Source: Dicaeum eximium
Lineage: Eukaryota; Chordata; Aves; Passeriformes; Dicaeidae
Assembly: GCA_013396995.1 (NCBI GenBank)
Contig: VWZP01010364.1
Coordinates: 225,286 to 289,285 of the forward strand
Length of the DNA: 64,000 bases
Direction of reading: 5' to 3'
Position 1 is the stretch's first letter; every line of letters begins with the position of its first letter. Positions 41,771 to 53,000 of this stretch are shown one piece after another. The notes beneath the pieces are model-generated. The model did not search any database, had not been told where the DNA came from, and was given only the letters and a program-made list of their open reading frames with translations. Both the position numbers and the translations under genes were made by a program.

Positions 41771-44700
41771 TCAGCTCAAGTTGCTGCTGACAGAGCTCCA
41801 GAGACCATCAGCCTGCCAAGCAGGAGATCTTCCTTCTGTGACCTTCCAAAGGGAGCCCTTGGCCCCAGGGCAGTCCTGAAGGGCTGAATGCCTGCTGGCC
41901 ACGTAGGTGACTCTGGAATCTCCAAGGAAATCTGGGTTCTGGTGGTGTGGGTGGGCCTGTGGATCTGCAAGGATTAAATCATCTGTGCTATGGCAAACTG
42001 CCTTTCCTGCCTCTTGATTGCCCTGTGGCTGACTGGTTTCTGTGGCTCTGGAGGAAGGATGCCAGTGACATCCTGCCTGGAGTTCAAAGGGAAGACAAGG
42101 GATGGAAGTAAAGCACACAGGATGCCGTTTTCTTCATGGTGGAAAAAGCTTTTTCTTTATTCACATAACTCGGGTTTGATACGATTTTACAGACCTCGTG
42201 TAGGACTCTAATTGGTTAGTGGTTTCTTGCTAATTACATTATTGATTAGTAAAAGTTGTTGTGCTGTATGGATTGGTCACTCAAGCCCTCGATGTGTACA
42301 TACCAGGAAGGTTGTTTATGAAAGATAGTTTTCATTTTTCTATCTTTCTGTATAAAGAAACACTTTATACAGGTGCTGGTTGTTTCTGACACAGGAATAG
42401 ATTATTTTGTTAACAAACTGCTCACAACAGGATTGATTTCACATGGGAACTGCAAAATGCCAGCTTGGCTTAGAAGAAATGACAGGCTAGCCAGAGAAGG
42501 CTTGACTTTATGAGGCCTTTCTTTGTAATTTTTCTACCTTACTGCAACACAAGGGCTGTCCCAGAGGTCAGCCCCATGAAAAGGAGCTGGCTTTGCTCAG
42601 ATATTTCCAAGCATCTCACTCAGGAAGATGTGTCCAGTGAAACACCTGTGAAACAAGGAAATCAGAGAGACTGTTCCTACTCTGAGAGTCTGCCTTCAGA
42701 TGGGGCTCATGGTTGGCTTCTTTACTTGTGAAATTGCTTATTATTCATATTTCAAATTTTCACCTGTCACAAGCTATTGCAGACAAAAGCTTCAGAGGGG
42801 AGATTAAACAGCTCTCCAAGCCAGATTTCCCAAAATCTCTTGCTTTAAAGCAGCAGGAAGGAAAGGAGCAGTCTCTGTCAGATGATAACAGCCTAATGCC
42901 AGAAGGCAAAACCTTGCCTCCTTACTCTGTTGACAGCACCTGGAGCTGTTCAGCCACGGGCTTCCTTTGCTCTCAGAGGTGCCCCATTAGAGATCTTGCC
43001 CAGTTTGGGCTGTGCTGGCTGTTCCCCTCTTGCCTTGGCAGGAGGTGGTGCTGCAGATGTGTGTGTGCCATCTGGCTCCTGCCCACAGCTGGGTAGCAAG
43101 GCAGCTTCTAGGAGTTCTCATTTCAAACCTTTCAGAAATGAAATTGTGTTTCAGGCCTCAGGCACACACTGACATGAGGCTGGGCCCCTGAATGGATAAA
43201 GTGCTCTCCACTTAGGATCAAAAATAAAAGAGAAACAAAGGCTCAAAGCAGAAAAAACAAGAGGCATCTTTTTAGAAGAGTGGCAGTACTAGAAACATGT
43301 TCAGGACTGCACATCCACACAGGTTGCTGGGGATCATCCCAACCCCTTTCCTGAAGAAGGGGCATGTTCTGTGAGCTGGATTGGTAAGGGATGCCCTGGC
43401 TGGGAAGTTGCCCAGCCTTCCTTCCTCCCTACCTGGGCAGGAGGTTGCCAGCAGAGACAACAGCTGTGTGAGCCACTCCTTCCTGTTCCCAGTCTGCCGC
43501 TGGGGAATCCCTCTGGATCTGCCAGGTGCTCACACGTACTCCTCAAAGCCTACACCAATAAAATGTTAGTTACTGATTTGTTGAGCCAAGGAAGTCTCCA
43601 ATCCCCTTCAATGCCATGTCCTTATGATTTAATTCCTCTATTTCCTTCAAGAGAAGCCCAAAGGCAAGCTTAGTAAAAAATAATCATGTCAGCTTCAGTC
43701 CCTTTCACTGCTTACATCTCATTCCCCAGGGAAACGGCTCCTGGTGCCCAGGCATGTTCTGCCTCTTCACAAAGAGAATTTCACCCCAAATTCGTTACCC
43801 CTTAAGTACAAGAGTCAAATAAAGCCAGGCCAATGGGAAATTCCACATGCTGACCCCTTTGAAAGGACCCTTGGCATTTGAGGGAGTAGCAATTGCCAAC
43901 ATTTCCCTGAGGAATGGCAGCTGCTGGACCTGCAGTGGGAACAGACTCATCTTCTGCCACCACCACAGAGCAAACCCTCCTCGAGCAGACTGCCCCCAGC
44001 AGAAGGGACCTGCAGAAAAGGCAAGAGTGAGCAGTGAAGCCAGGACAGCTGAGTGAAGAAAAGAGGGATTAGCAGTGAAATTTGGCCTGGCCACTTGCAA
44101 AGCTATAAAGTGCAGCAGGATGGAGTTGTGCTTTTCTGTTTGGGAACTGTGGAAGTCTGAGGAGGGTGCTCTGTTTGGAATGGAGAAGGAAGGTCTGTTA
44201 TTACCAGATCTGTTGTCTGGCTCATCAAACCTTTGGATATTATAAGAAATACAAGAAATATAGTTAAAAAGCTGAACAAATAAATGTGTACCACGGATAG
44301 AGATCCCCCACTACATCCCACTGTCATCCTCCCTTGCCTCTGGATCAGAGCACTGCGTGTTGGTGCTTTCCCTGCAGCCCTGAGAGCTGAGTTTGGGATC
44401 TCAGAGTTCTTTCCCCAGACACAGTCACAAGCAGCAGCCTGGGGCTGCAGAAAACATCCACACATCTGTCACCTCTCCAGAAATCTGGAAGATGGGTTCT
44501 GCTGTCCCCAGGTGCTGAGCATTGACCTAAGAAAAGGGTGGCAAAGGAGACAGGAGTAGCAAGGCCTGAGGTGACTTTCCTGTCCTCAGCCTTCAAGGTT
44601 GTGGCTGCAATGTTGGGGCTCTTTCAGCAGCTTTAAGCTAAATATTCACCTTTGTACCTGAGGAAGAACAGACAGTCCTGTGCCCCTCATCCACAGGAAG

Positions 44701-45790
44701 GTGATGTGAGGACTTTTCTTTGGGATGCATATTCTATAATAATAAACCTGCCTCTGCCAGAAATCAAATTCCAGATGCACAGACTGTGATCCATGGCAGC
44801 AGAAACAGCACACGTTCCTTTTTCAAACACTTCCACACACCTCTCTCAGCAGAATAAGAGAGGGGCTTACAAAATGAGGGGTTCCCAGTGCTTTTGGGAT
44901 TTAGGAGAATGCTCGTGGCTGGGAGATGTCTAAGTGCCTAAAGCTGCAGGACTGCCAAGGTGTCACAGCTCTTCTCAGGCATGAAAGCAGCCTTCCTGCC
45001 TCAAAAAATGGAGAAAGCTCAGCAGAGTGCCCAGGAGGGGTGTGCAGCATCTCCAAAACTTCCATATTCCAGACAATCATGGAGCCATCCCAGGCTCCAT
45101 GGCTTCTCCCAGGCTTCATGCTCCACCAGCAGCTGGCAATCAGGACCAAGTCAGAGAGGAGGGAGAGGCTGCTGTGACAGCCACAGACAGAAAAGGGACA
45201 TTTTGGAGGTTGTTTATGTGCTGTGCTTCCCCAGCTGGAACCCCTGGTCCTGTCTGAACCCCGTGGTCTGTGCCAGGAGCAAGATTAGGTTCCTGCAGAC
45301 ATATCTAGGTCAGTGTGTGCTGTTGTTGTCCTGACGACAAAATGACCCACTTTCCCCTCATTTGTGGAAGCACTTGCCAATGGGGCTGGGGCAAGGCCAG
45401 CACAAAGGCACAGGACCTTCCTCCTGCCTTTGTCTCCAAGCTTCCTACAGAAACAGGGGTTTTCTAAAACCTCCTTGCTCTGTTTTTTGTGCTTCTTGCA
45501 TCTCGTTAGTAACAGATGGATAATTAGAAATATTATTGGCCTGTATCTGCCCCAGGAATGATCCTACCTTTGAGGAGAGGTAGGATCCTACACACAGCCC
45601 TGTGGGGGTTCTGTGTAGGGCCCCACCTGGAGAAATCCAGCCAGTGGGATGAGCACAGGGGAGGCACAGACCCTGCACCAGCTCAGGCACTGCTGGCACA
45701 GCTGCCCCATCAGCTCCAGGTAGGAAGGCACCGAGACAAGAAGCCTGGCCAACACTTCTGTGAGGATCATCCTCATCCCTGAGAGGGCAG
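41771..45790 (-). pseudogene. NWD1: Decayed NWD1-like NACHT/WD40 gene fragments
   Basis: Several - strand stretches, in the right order upstream of the WD exon, resemble NACHT-WD proteins. 45590-45787 reads MILTEVLARLLVSVPSYLEL and SPVLIPLAGFLQ, like the helical region before the first WD blade, after which the expected PGGALHRTPTG continues only in another frame. 44960-45140 holds WDGSMIVWNMEVLEMLHTPP, a WD blade end and start. 44345-44470 holds VDVFCSPRLLLVTVSGERTL. 41771-41960 holds a weaker candidate (VTYVASRHSALQ). No NACHT exon with a P-loop is visible upstream. NWD1 normally has a large NACHT exon and a dozen WD blades. The alternative is that these are small diverged exons with undetected borders. 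Confidence 0.45.
42123..42426 (-). mobile_element. Solo LTR with 6-base target duplication (ERVK-like)
   Basis: A 304-base block starting TGCCG and ending CTCACA on the + strand, flanked on both sides by the direct repeat ACAGGA (42117-42122 and 42427-42432). Read on the - strand it carries AATAAAGAAAAAGC near its 3' end and a TATAAAG-type box. A 6-base duplication is usual for class II (ERVK/alpha-beta) retroviruses of birds. No internal genes remain. Confidence 0.85.
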
Positions 45791-45799
45791 GGACAGAAA

Positions 45800-47400
45800 A
45801 ACCTTTCAGAACATGGCTCTGGTGAGCCTGGGAGAGCAGCCATAGCTGAATTTCTGTGATGTACAATGTGAAATGAGCTGAACTGGCCTGATTTGGTAAT
45901 ATAGAGATGGCTCCTGTGTAAAACCTGGGAAATGTAATGGTGTGGATTTTTCCCTGAGGAAGGAGGGAGTATTCCAAGGAGAAGACAGGAGCAGCACTCT
46001 GTCCCCTGTCCTCTAGTTTGCTTTAAAGCTGTAAGGGAATCCAGATGGCTGACAGTGCATGAATCTTTTACAAATCCCAGAGTGGATAAATTAGTCACTG
46101 GTTTTAATTCCTCATTAAAGTACTTTTACTTGGAAAGGAAAAGTCCAGTTCTTTCCCAAGGTGAACACTTGTGTCCCACTCTTGTCCCTGGGATGGGTGT
46201 TACCTTCAGGGCTGTGTGTACAGGGCGCTGCAGGTTCAGCACACATGGCAAAATCATCAGCAGCACTCTCCATTCCAGAGGCAGTTATTTTACAGCAGAT
46301 CCAGTTCATATTCCCTGCAGGGAGAAATGCTATTAGAGCAGAGAACATCAGCCCTGAGAATACACCATTATTCTGAAAAGACTGAGGTAAAAAAAATGCT
46401 GTTTTGGGGAAGGAAGGGATGGAAGGATGAACAGCCACTTGCAGGAGAACTAGAACTGCTTTGCTGGGAATTTGGAGGGCTCCCATTGCCACAGTTCATT
46501 CTATGACCTTTTAAACACTCTGGGTTTTTTTCTAAATTTAGTAGATTTTTAAATATGCTTTTTTCCTGGTGTTTGGAGTATCTACATAATTTCTTTCAGC
46601 TGCTAAATGAGTGTGGTGATAATTCAGAGATAACAGTCTGTAGAGTTAGCTGATTTCTCTTCTCCAGGGTTCCTTCTCACAGCCCAGCAGGAAAGCTGTG
46701 ATCCTTACCTGTGCCTGTAGGCACAAGGCAAAGCACACCCCTGTGCTCAGCACATCCCTTTTTGGCTCCTCAATTCCTCCAGCATGAAGTAAATGAAATG
46801 GCAATCCAGCCAACTTCAGGTTTGGGACAGTGTCAGAGAACCAGAGTGGCTGAGGGGAGATCTGGGAGCAGCCAGAGCAGTGGGTTTGAGGTGTGCTGTG
46901 TGGATTGATCTGTTTGTTTTCACAACCTCAGTGCCAGACCCAGCTCCTGGTACAGAGACAGCACTTCCAGGGCTTCCATTGTTTTTCTGTTAACAGGAAA
47001 TTGTTTTCCTGACTAAATTTCTCTTGCTGCAATCTAAGCCAGGCTGCCTTTCTGCAGGGAAATAATAAATTGCTTCCTCCATTGCTACAGTAGCATTTTA
47101 CATGTGAGAAGGGTGAATGACAGAGTCTGGAAAACTTCTTTAGATCTCCTTGGTTGTGGATACTGGTTTAAAGAATATCTATATCTCGATCATTGGAAGC
47201 ACTGAATAGAGTTAGTTACTATTATTTCCATTGTCTTTTGATTTTAGACACCCCAGCAGCCTGGAGAACACAGCTCTGGTCCAGAGCTTACAGGTGTGGA
47301 AATACCTGCTGATATTCCTTACCTTTCTGTCAGTACTCAGGGTCCTGCTAATGTGTGGCAACATAAGAGATTTCTTCATTCCCCAGCTCCAGGTCCCCTT
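45800..47400. other. Region with no recognisable gene
   Basis: Expected position of the NACHT-coding part of NWD1, but no P-loop or long open frame is seen on the - strand. No mobile element was recognised. Confidence 0.5.
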
Positions 47401-47419
47401 GTAGAAACCTGCCAGGGGG

Positions 47420-47735
47420 AAATGCCTGTTGATGCACAAGGACTTTGGAGTAACCAGAAGAAACAGAGGAGATTAAGGCCTGGAAAGCTCTCCCCATGTG
47501 AGAAAGGACTAAAGAATGTGGACCAAATTAACATCAGTGACAAATCAATAACCAATAGAGGATAGAATACTAATTAACTAAGAGAATTATGTAACTTGGA
47601 ACCAATGAACATTGATTTCTTTGTTTGCTAAAAATAAGTGACAAAGTTTTGTATCAGGGTTTGTGTGGCTGTTGGAGCTTTGTCAGCCACACACACAAAC
47701 CCTGGGCAGGAATAAAGTAATTCCTGACTCACTGA
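47420..47735 (+). mobile_element. Possible LTR fragment
   Basis: AT-rich block with AATAAA at 47711-47716 followed by TTCCTGACTCACTGACA, and a hairpin-like TGTGTGGCTG...CAGCCACACA just before it. This arrangement resembles the R-U5 end of an avian LTR. The left end and target duplication were not found. Confidence 0.4.
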
Positions 47736-48893
47736 CACTAAAAAGGCAGTATTAGGGGGGTTTATTTATCCCAAGGGTTTGGGTAACACAGAGACAGCTG
47801 GGCTGGGGGCTGGATGCTGCCTGTGCACCTGGGATTGCCAGGGAGGCTCAGAAATTTGCTGGTAATCACAGCTGCTTGTGGCTTCCCTGCTGGATGGGGA
47901 CAGAGCATTTCCAGAGGTGAACAGAGGCACTGGAAGCAGAACTGGTTTGGGGACTCTGGCCAGTGGTGCTGTGAGATTGGCTCTGGGGTGGAGAAGAACC
48001 ACTGGAGCAGGGCTCAGCCTGGGAATTTTGGTTGGAACTGGAGGCTGGGCTGGGGAAGGTGAGATCCTGGGAAGGGTCAGCGTGAAGGGAGCACAGAAGG
48101 AGCTGGAAGCGCAAACCCTCAGTGTGAGCTTTGAGCAGTGCCTGGCAGGGGACAGGGGGCACTGGGACCTTGGTGGGTGGCTCTGCTGAGAGCTGCAGGC
48201 AGCAGCTGTGTCAGGTGGAACACTGTGCCCCAGTGCCCCTGGGGTGTCACCTGCACGTGTGACAAGCTCTGCTGGGCTGCCAGGGCAGAGCTCAGCCCTG
48301 CAGAGCTCAGGCTGCAGCGGTGCTGGCTCAGCTCTCATCTCTGCCCCTCTGCTGCTCATCTCTGGTGGAAGTGACTCGAGAGAAATCAAACTTGCACAAA
48401 TACTCAATGGGTTATTTATTTACTTGTGCCTTCAGTTATACCCCCTGAGACTTTGTGTGTTTATTCTCTTGGTTCAGCAAAACTTTGTCCCTTTCTAAAG
48501 TCAAAACAACCCGAGGAAGCCACCTGGCACTTCTGCAGGTGTCTGAGCCTCCCCTTGTGCAAGGCTTAAAGCTCTGGGGGTGGATTTCTCTTCGGGGCTG
48601 TCACCAAAGTGCTTCAAGGACACTGAGCCGGGCTGGGGAGCTCTCAGGGCTTAGCAGGAGTGAGCAGAGGATTTAAGACAGAAGCAGGGAGCTGGTGCCA
48701 GCCTGCAGTGACACCCTGCTCTGTCCCTGCCGGTTGCTATGGCATTTTCATTTCTGCTTCTTTGCAAGAGGGATTTGTGGTTTTTCCCTGGTTACTGAGC
48801 AAACCTCAGCAGTGTGGAGTCACTACTAATGTAAAAACAGTGACATCAGAAAGTTAAGTTTGATTTTTAGACGAGTCTGAACATCAGCTGTAG

Positions 48894-48975
48894 AGAATCA
48901 CAGAATGGCTTGGGTTGGAAGGGACCTTAAAGATCATCCCATTCCAACCCTCTCACATGGGCAAGGACATGCAAT
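48894..48975 (-). mobile_element. Short CR1 3' fragment
   Basis: Begins AGAATCACAGAATGGCTTGG and continues GTTGGAAGGGACCTTAAAGA, a classical reversed CR1 end. It is truncated after about 80 bases. Confidence 0.9.
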
Positions 48976-49630
48976 TCTAATTGCCAGAATTCTGCAAGAG
49001 ATACTGAGTTATTCAAAATCTCTTGCTAAGGATTTCTCCTGTGAAGAACCTGGGGATTTTGGACCATGGGTGATCCAGTAAACAACTTGGTCTTTCAGGA
49101 CAAGGAACCTCATGACTGCAGGTTATTTGCTGCATCATTTCAAGCCTGTATTCTGCCACAGAAGGATCCCTCATGTTTCAATAGCCTCTTTTATGCTAGA
49201 AATTCTGTGCAAATTAGTGTAATTAGGGTTAAATTACCCCTGAAGTATATGCAGAGGAATTTATACAGGGCACTTTTTTCCCAGTTGAATACAGAAATGA
49301 AAGGATGATATAAACCCTGACATCCCGGTGTTTAAAAGTGATGATCCACCTAAATCAAGCCACCTCAGCCTTGAAATCCAGACAACTCAATCATCCAAAT
49401 ACACTTTATTCAAAAGTTCTAGGAAATTGGTACAGCAATATTTGACTTCTGAGGAGATGGAAAATCTATGAGCATGTTAGGAGTTTTTTTTGGTCCATCA
49501 CATGCATTTTGGACAGGACAGACAGGAGAGAAGTGATTTACCTCAAACATTGGGCCTGTGCCTCTGGATACACCTTCTCTCTCCACAGCCAGGTCTGCAT
49601 GGGAGGATTTCACATCTCAAGTCAGGAATG

Positions 49631-49770
49631 TGAATCACAGGATCATTAAATAGAATCCTGGAATATCCTGAGTGGGAAGGGACCCACAGGGATCATGGAG
49701 CCCAACCCCTGGCCCTGCACAGGCACCCAACAATCCCACCCTGTGCCTGGGAGGGTCACAGAGAGCCTGG
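49631..49770 (-). mobile_element. CR1 3' fragment, left half of a back-to-back pair
   Basis: Reversed CR1 end (TAGAATCCTGGAATATCCTG, AGTGGGAAGGGACCCACAGG) truncated near the start of the next, oppositely oriented CR1. Confidence 0.85.
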
Positions 49771-49779
49771 TGCTGGATG

Positions 49780-50075
49780 GAGGCAGCCCCTGGGACAGGG
49801 GATGGAGGGACAGCACACAGGGAATGGCTCCCAGTGCCAGAGGGCAGGGCTGGATGGGATATTGGGCAGGAATTGTTCCTGTGAGGGTGGGCAGGCCCTG
49901 GCACAGGGGGCCCAGAGCAGCTGTGGCTGCCCCTGGATCCCTGGCAGTGCCCAAGGCCAGGCTGGACAGGGCTTGGAGCAGCCTGGGACAGTGGGAGGTG
50001 ACCCTGCCATGGCAGGGGTGGCACTGGATGGGATTTAAGGTCCCTTCCCACCCAAACCAATGCAGGATTCTATGG
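49780..50075 (+). mobile_element. CR1 3' fragment, right half of a back-to-back pair
   Basis: Sense copy ending CCCTTCCCACCCAAACCAAT and AGGATTCTATG. It is nearly identical to 3612-3905 over about 190 bases, with about three differences counted by eye. Confidence 0.88.
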
Positions 50076-53000
50076 TTAAAAAAAGAACATGAAAACTCTG
50101 GATTGAGACATTTTGCATTTCTTGCTTACAGAATACAGAACAGCAGCACTGATCCAGAAAAACACATTTCTTACACCTTGCTGCAGCAAATCCTCCATCC
50201 CATTTTAAACCCCCACACTGTGCTGCTGGCCAGCTCAGCAGTGAGAAAGAGCCCCAATAAAAGGCAATTCTGCTCCCAGGGAAGCTTTTCATACACAGTC
50301 GAGTCTGAAATTCTTCCACTGCTTCCCCTGCTGTGCCTTTTACAAGAGAGATTCCCACTTTCCAGAAAAATCTGTGTGACAGCTTTTAAGTGATGGATTC
50401 ACTGAGTTAAATCAAACAGCCAGCTAGGGAAATTTCAGATAAATTAGGAAGAAAAAGCAAATAGAAAGAAATTAAGCACAGACAAGCATGAGAGCTCTCT
50501 CCCAGCAGCCTCTCCTGTTCACTGATACACAATATTATGTTCATGGATACTTCTCATACCTGTAAAATTAAAATATATAGGGAATAAAAATAAATATATA
50601 TTTTTATACAACAAATATAAAGGTATGTTTTATCATATGAGATTAAAATTACTTCAGGACTGGCATATTCTCTCCCCAAAATTATGTAAACTTTCATGGC
50701 ATTACAGAATCATGTGATAAAGCAGTACAAGACAGATGCTAAAATTAGGAAGGGGAATGGCTCTGACTGAAGCTTTCCTTGGGACTGACCTAAGTGAAAA
50801 GTGATCACTGATGAAGCCTGTGCCAGTGTCAGAGAGGAAGGAGCTCCCTGGGGTGGGAATTCTCCTGTCTGCTCTGCTGTCCCACAGGGAGCAAAGCTTA
50901 GCACAAAGCCCTGGAATAATTCATTAGCTCTCACCAAGACTGCAGGAGTTAAAGGAAATTCTTGGGTCACTTTACACTCCAGCCCACAGGAATTCCAAAC
51001 CTTCCAGTGAGAGAGTGGGTTTAATTTATTGTCTTTTAGTGAAAATCTGATCACGTGCTACATCCTTCATCCAAAACTGTTCCCAGGAATGTGTGAGCTC
51101 TAACACACCTTGGACAGGTGTTGTAGGAAAATCCCAACACTGTGTCCTTACATGCTGACCAATATTAGAATCATTAAGGTTGGAAAAAACCTCCAAGATC
51201 ACCGAGTTCAACCTTAAATTTCAGCTTCTCTGCGGTTCTCATGGATTCCTTCCAGAAGCTGCAGCTCCAACTGCTCTGCAAACACGGATCTCTGCCTGGG
51301 CTGGAGCCACCTCCCTGTCCAAACAGCACATTCACCACCCTGCACCCACTGCAGGACATCCTGCTGTGTTTCCCTCCTTTGGGAGGCGCTTTTTGTGGAA
51401 TTGAGAGCCCCTCTAAGCCTGTGATTTCTTGTTTAAAAATGGAGTCTGAGGGAATGATTTTCAGGAGGGGGAAAACTGAGTTTTGTCATTCCCGAAAATC
51501 TGAGTCACTGCTACCCACTGCCAGTTACCACTTTAGGAGCTCAGTCTGGCAACTGTGTCCCAGTGGGCAGAGGAAGTGGGAAATATTTGGGCATTGTCCA
51601 AGAGGAGAAGTTCTCCACAAACACTTTGTGCTGTTCCAGCGGTGGACAGGAATGCAGCGAGTGTTGTCCAGGGTTTTGGGAAATCCTCGTGCCTGGACAG
51701 CCTGGAAGTGCACAGCAGTGCCTGGGCTGAACGTGGCTTTGCTGCCAGTGCCATTAATTCCTGATTTAATGCAGAATTCTGCAATCCCTGCCCTGTCCTA
51801 AGGCACTTTCCTTCCCAAATGAAGCTGCAAACTGCAGCTTCCCTGCTGAGCAGCTGCACACACAAACCTGATGCTTTCAGCAGCTCCAGGATTTATCAGC
51901 TGATTTACCTGAAAAAAGCCGAGCTGATAAAGATTCAGAGCAGGCTGGAAGGCTGGAAAGGAAGAGGAACCATCTTCCCACAGAGGAGATCCCAGAGTGT
52001 GTCTGGATTGAAGCTCCTGGTGCTGCCTGGGCTCCCCAATTTCTCAGATTTCTCCTTGAGGGGGAGATGAGTGTTGGCAATGAACACCAGTCTGTGCTGC
52101 CTTTCTCCAGAATGCTGCCTGCTCCTGGCTTTAAGGAAAGGCTGAGAAAATTTCAGCTACTTTGATAGGAAATGGTTGACTGGAACTTCACCTGAAGAGG
52201 ACAAATATCTCTATAGCAACCAGTGTTTGTCACTCGGGCACAGCCCCCAGGGGCTCTTCCTGAGGTGCTGGGTGTGCTCCCTGTCAGGTGCTGTACGCCT
52301 GAGGTCCCTTTGTTCACCACCCCTGACTATTTTAGAAATAATTGTCTCAGTATTTTAGCACCAGCATCATGGATGAGGCCCTCTCAGGGATTTAAAGCAG
52401 GTTCCTTAACCTGCAGTGTGCCTGTGTCCTGCCTCTGCCTTCTGGCAAGCTGGGCAAGAGAGAATTTACTAAAAAGTGTTTACACTGTGCACAATTATGG
52501 CAACATTTGGAGTGGGGAACCACCCCCAAACGAGCAGCACACGGGGAAAGATAGAAAATAAAAATGTAATCATTTACAAAAAGCCCAGCAAGACAGAAAT
52601 CAGAAGGAGAGAAGAAAATCCCCTTCCTGAGGGATACTACAGCTGACAGCAGAATTCCAGAGGGAGGAGCTGGTTGGCTGCTGCTCCTGGTTTTGTCAGG
52701 AAGGGCAGGACAGCATCCATGGCCCAGGTGCACCCCAGGGTCAGTGCTGAGCTCAGAGGCAGGAGACAAGGAGGGGAAAACCCATCTTTGTCCAAATGCC
52801 CTTGGAATGCAGAGGGAGAGGAGGTGCAACCCCCTCAGCAGCAGCCCTGAGAGAACAGAGCATCCTCCAGTGTCACTCTTCCTGCCACTCTTGCTCCATT
52901 TTCCAGCATTCCCAGCACGCTGCTGTTTCACTTTGTTCTTTTGGGGTGTTCAGGACAGCTCTTCCCATAAGGAATGCAGATTTCCCCACGTCCTGTGCAA

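Noticed and set aside
47766..48407. 213-codon - strand frame rich in Pro/Ser/Leu
   Set aside because: No recognisable domain or flanking splice signals. The composition is typical of random GC-rich sequence.
49695..50393. 232-codon + strand frame
   Set aside because: Mostly translation of the CR1 pair at 49.6-50.1 kb.
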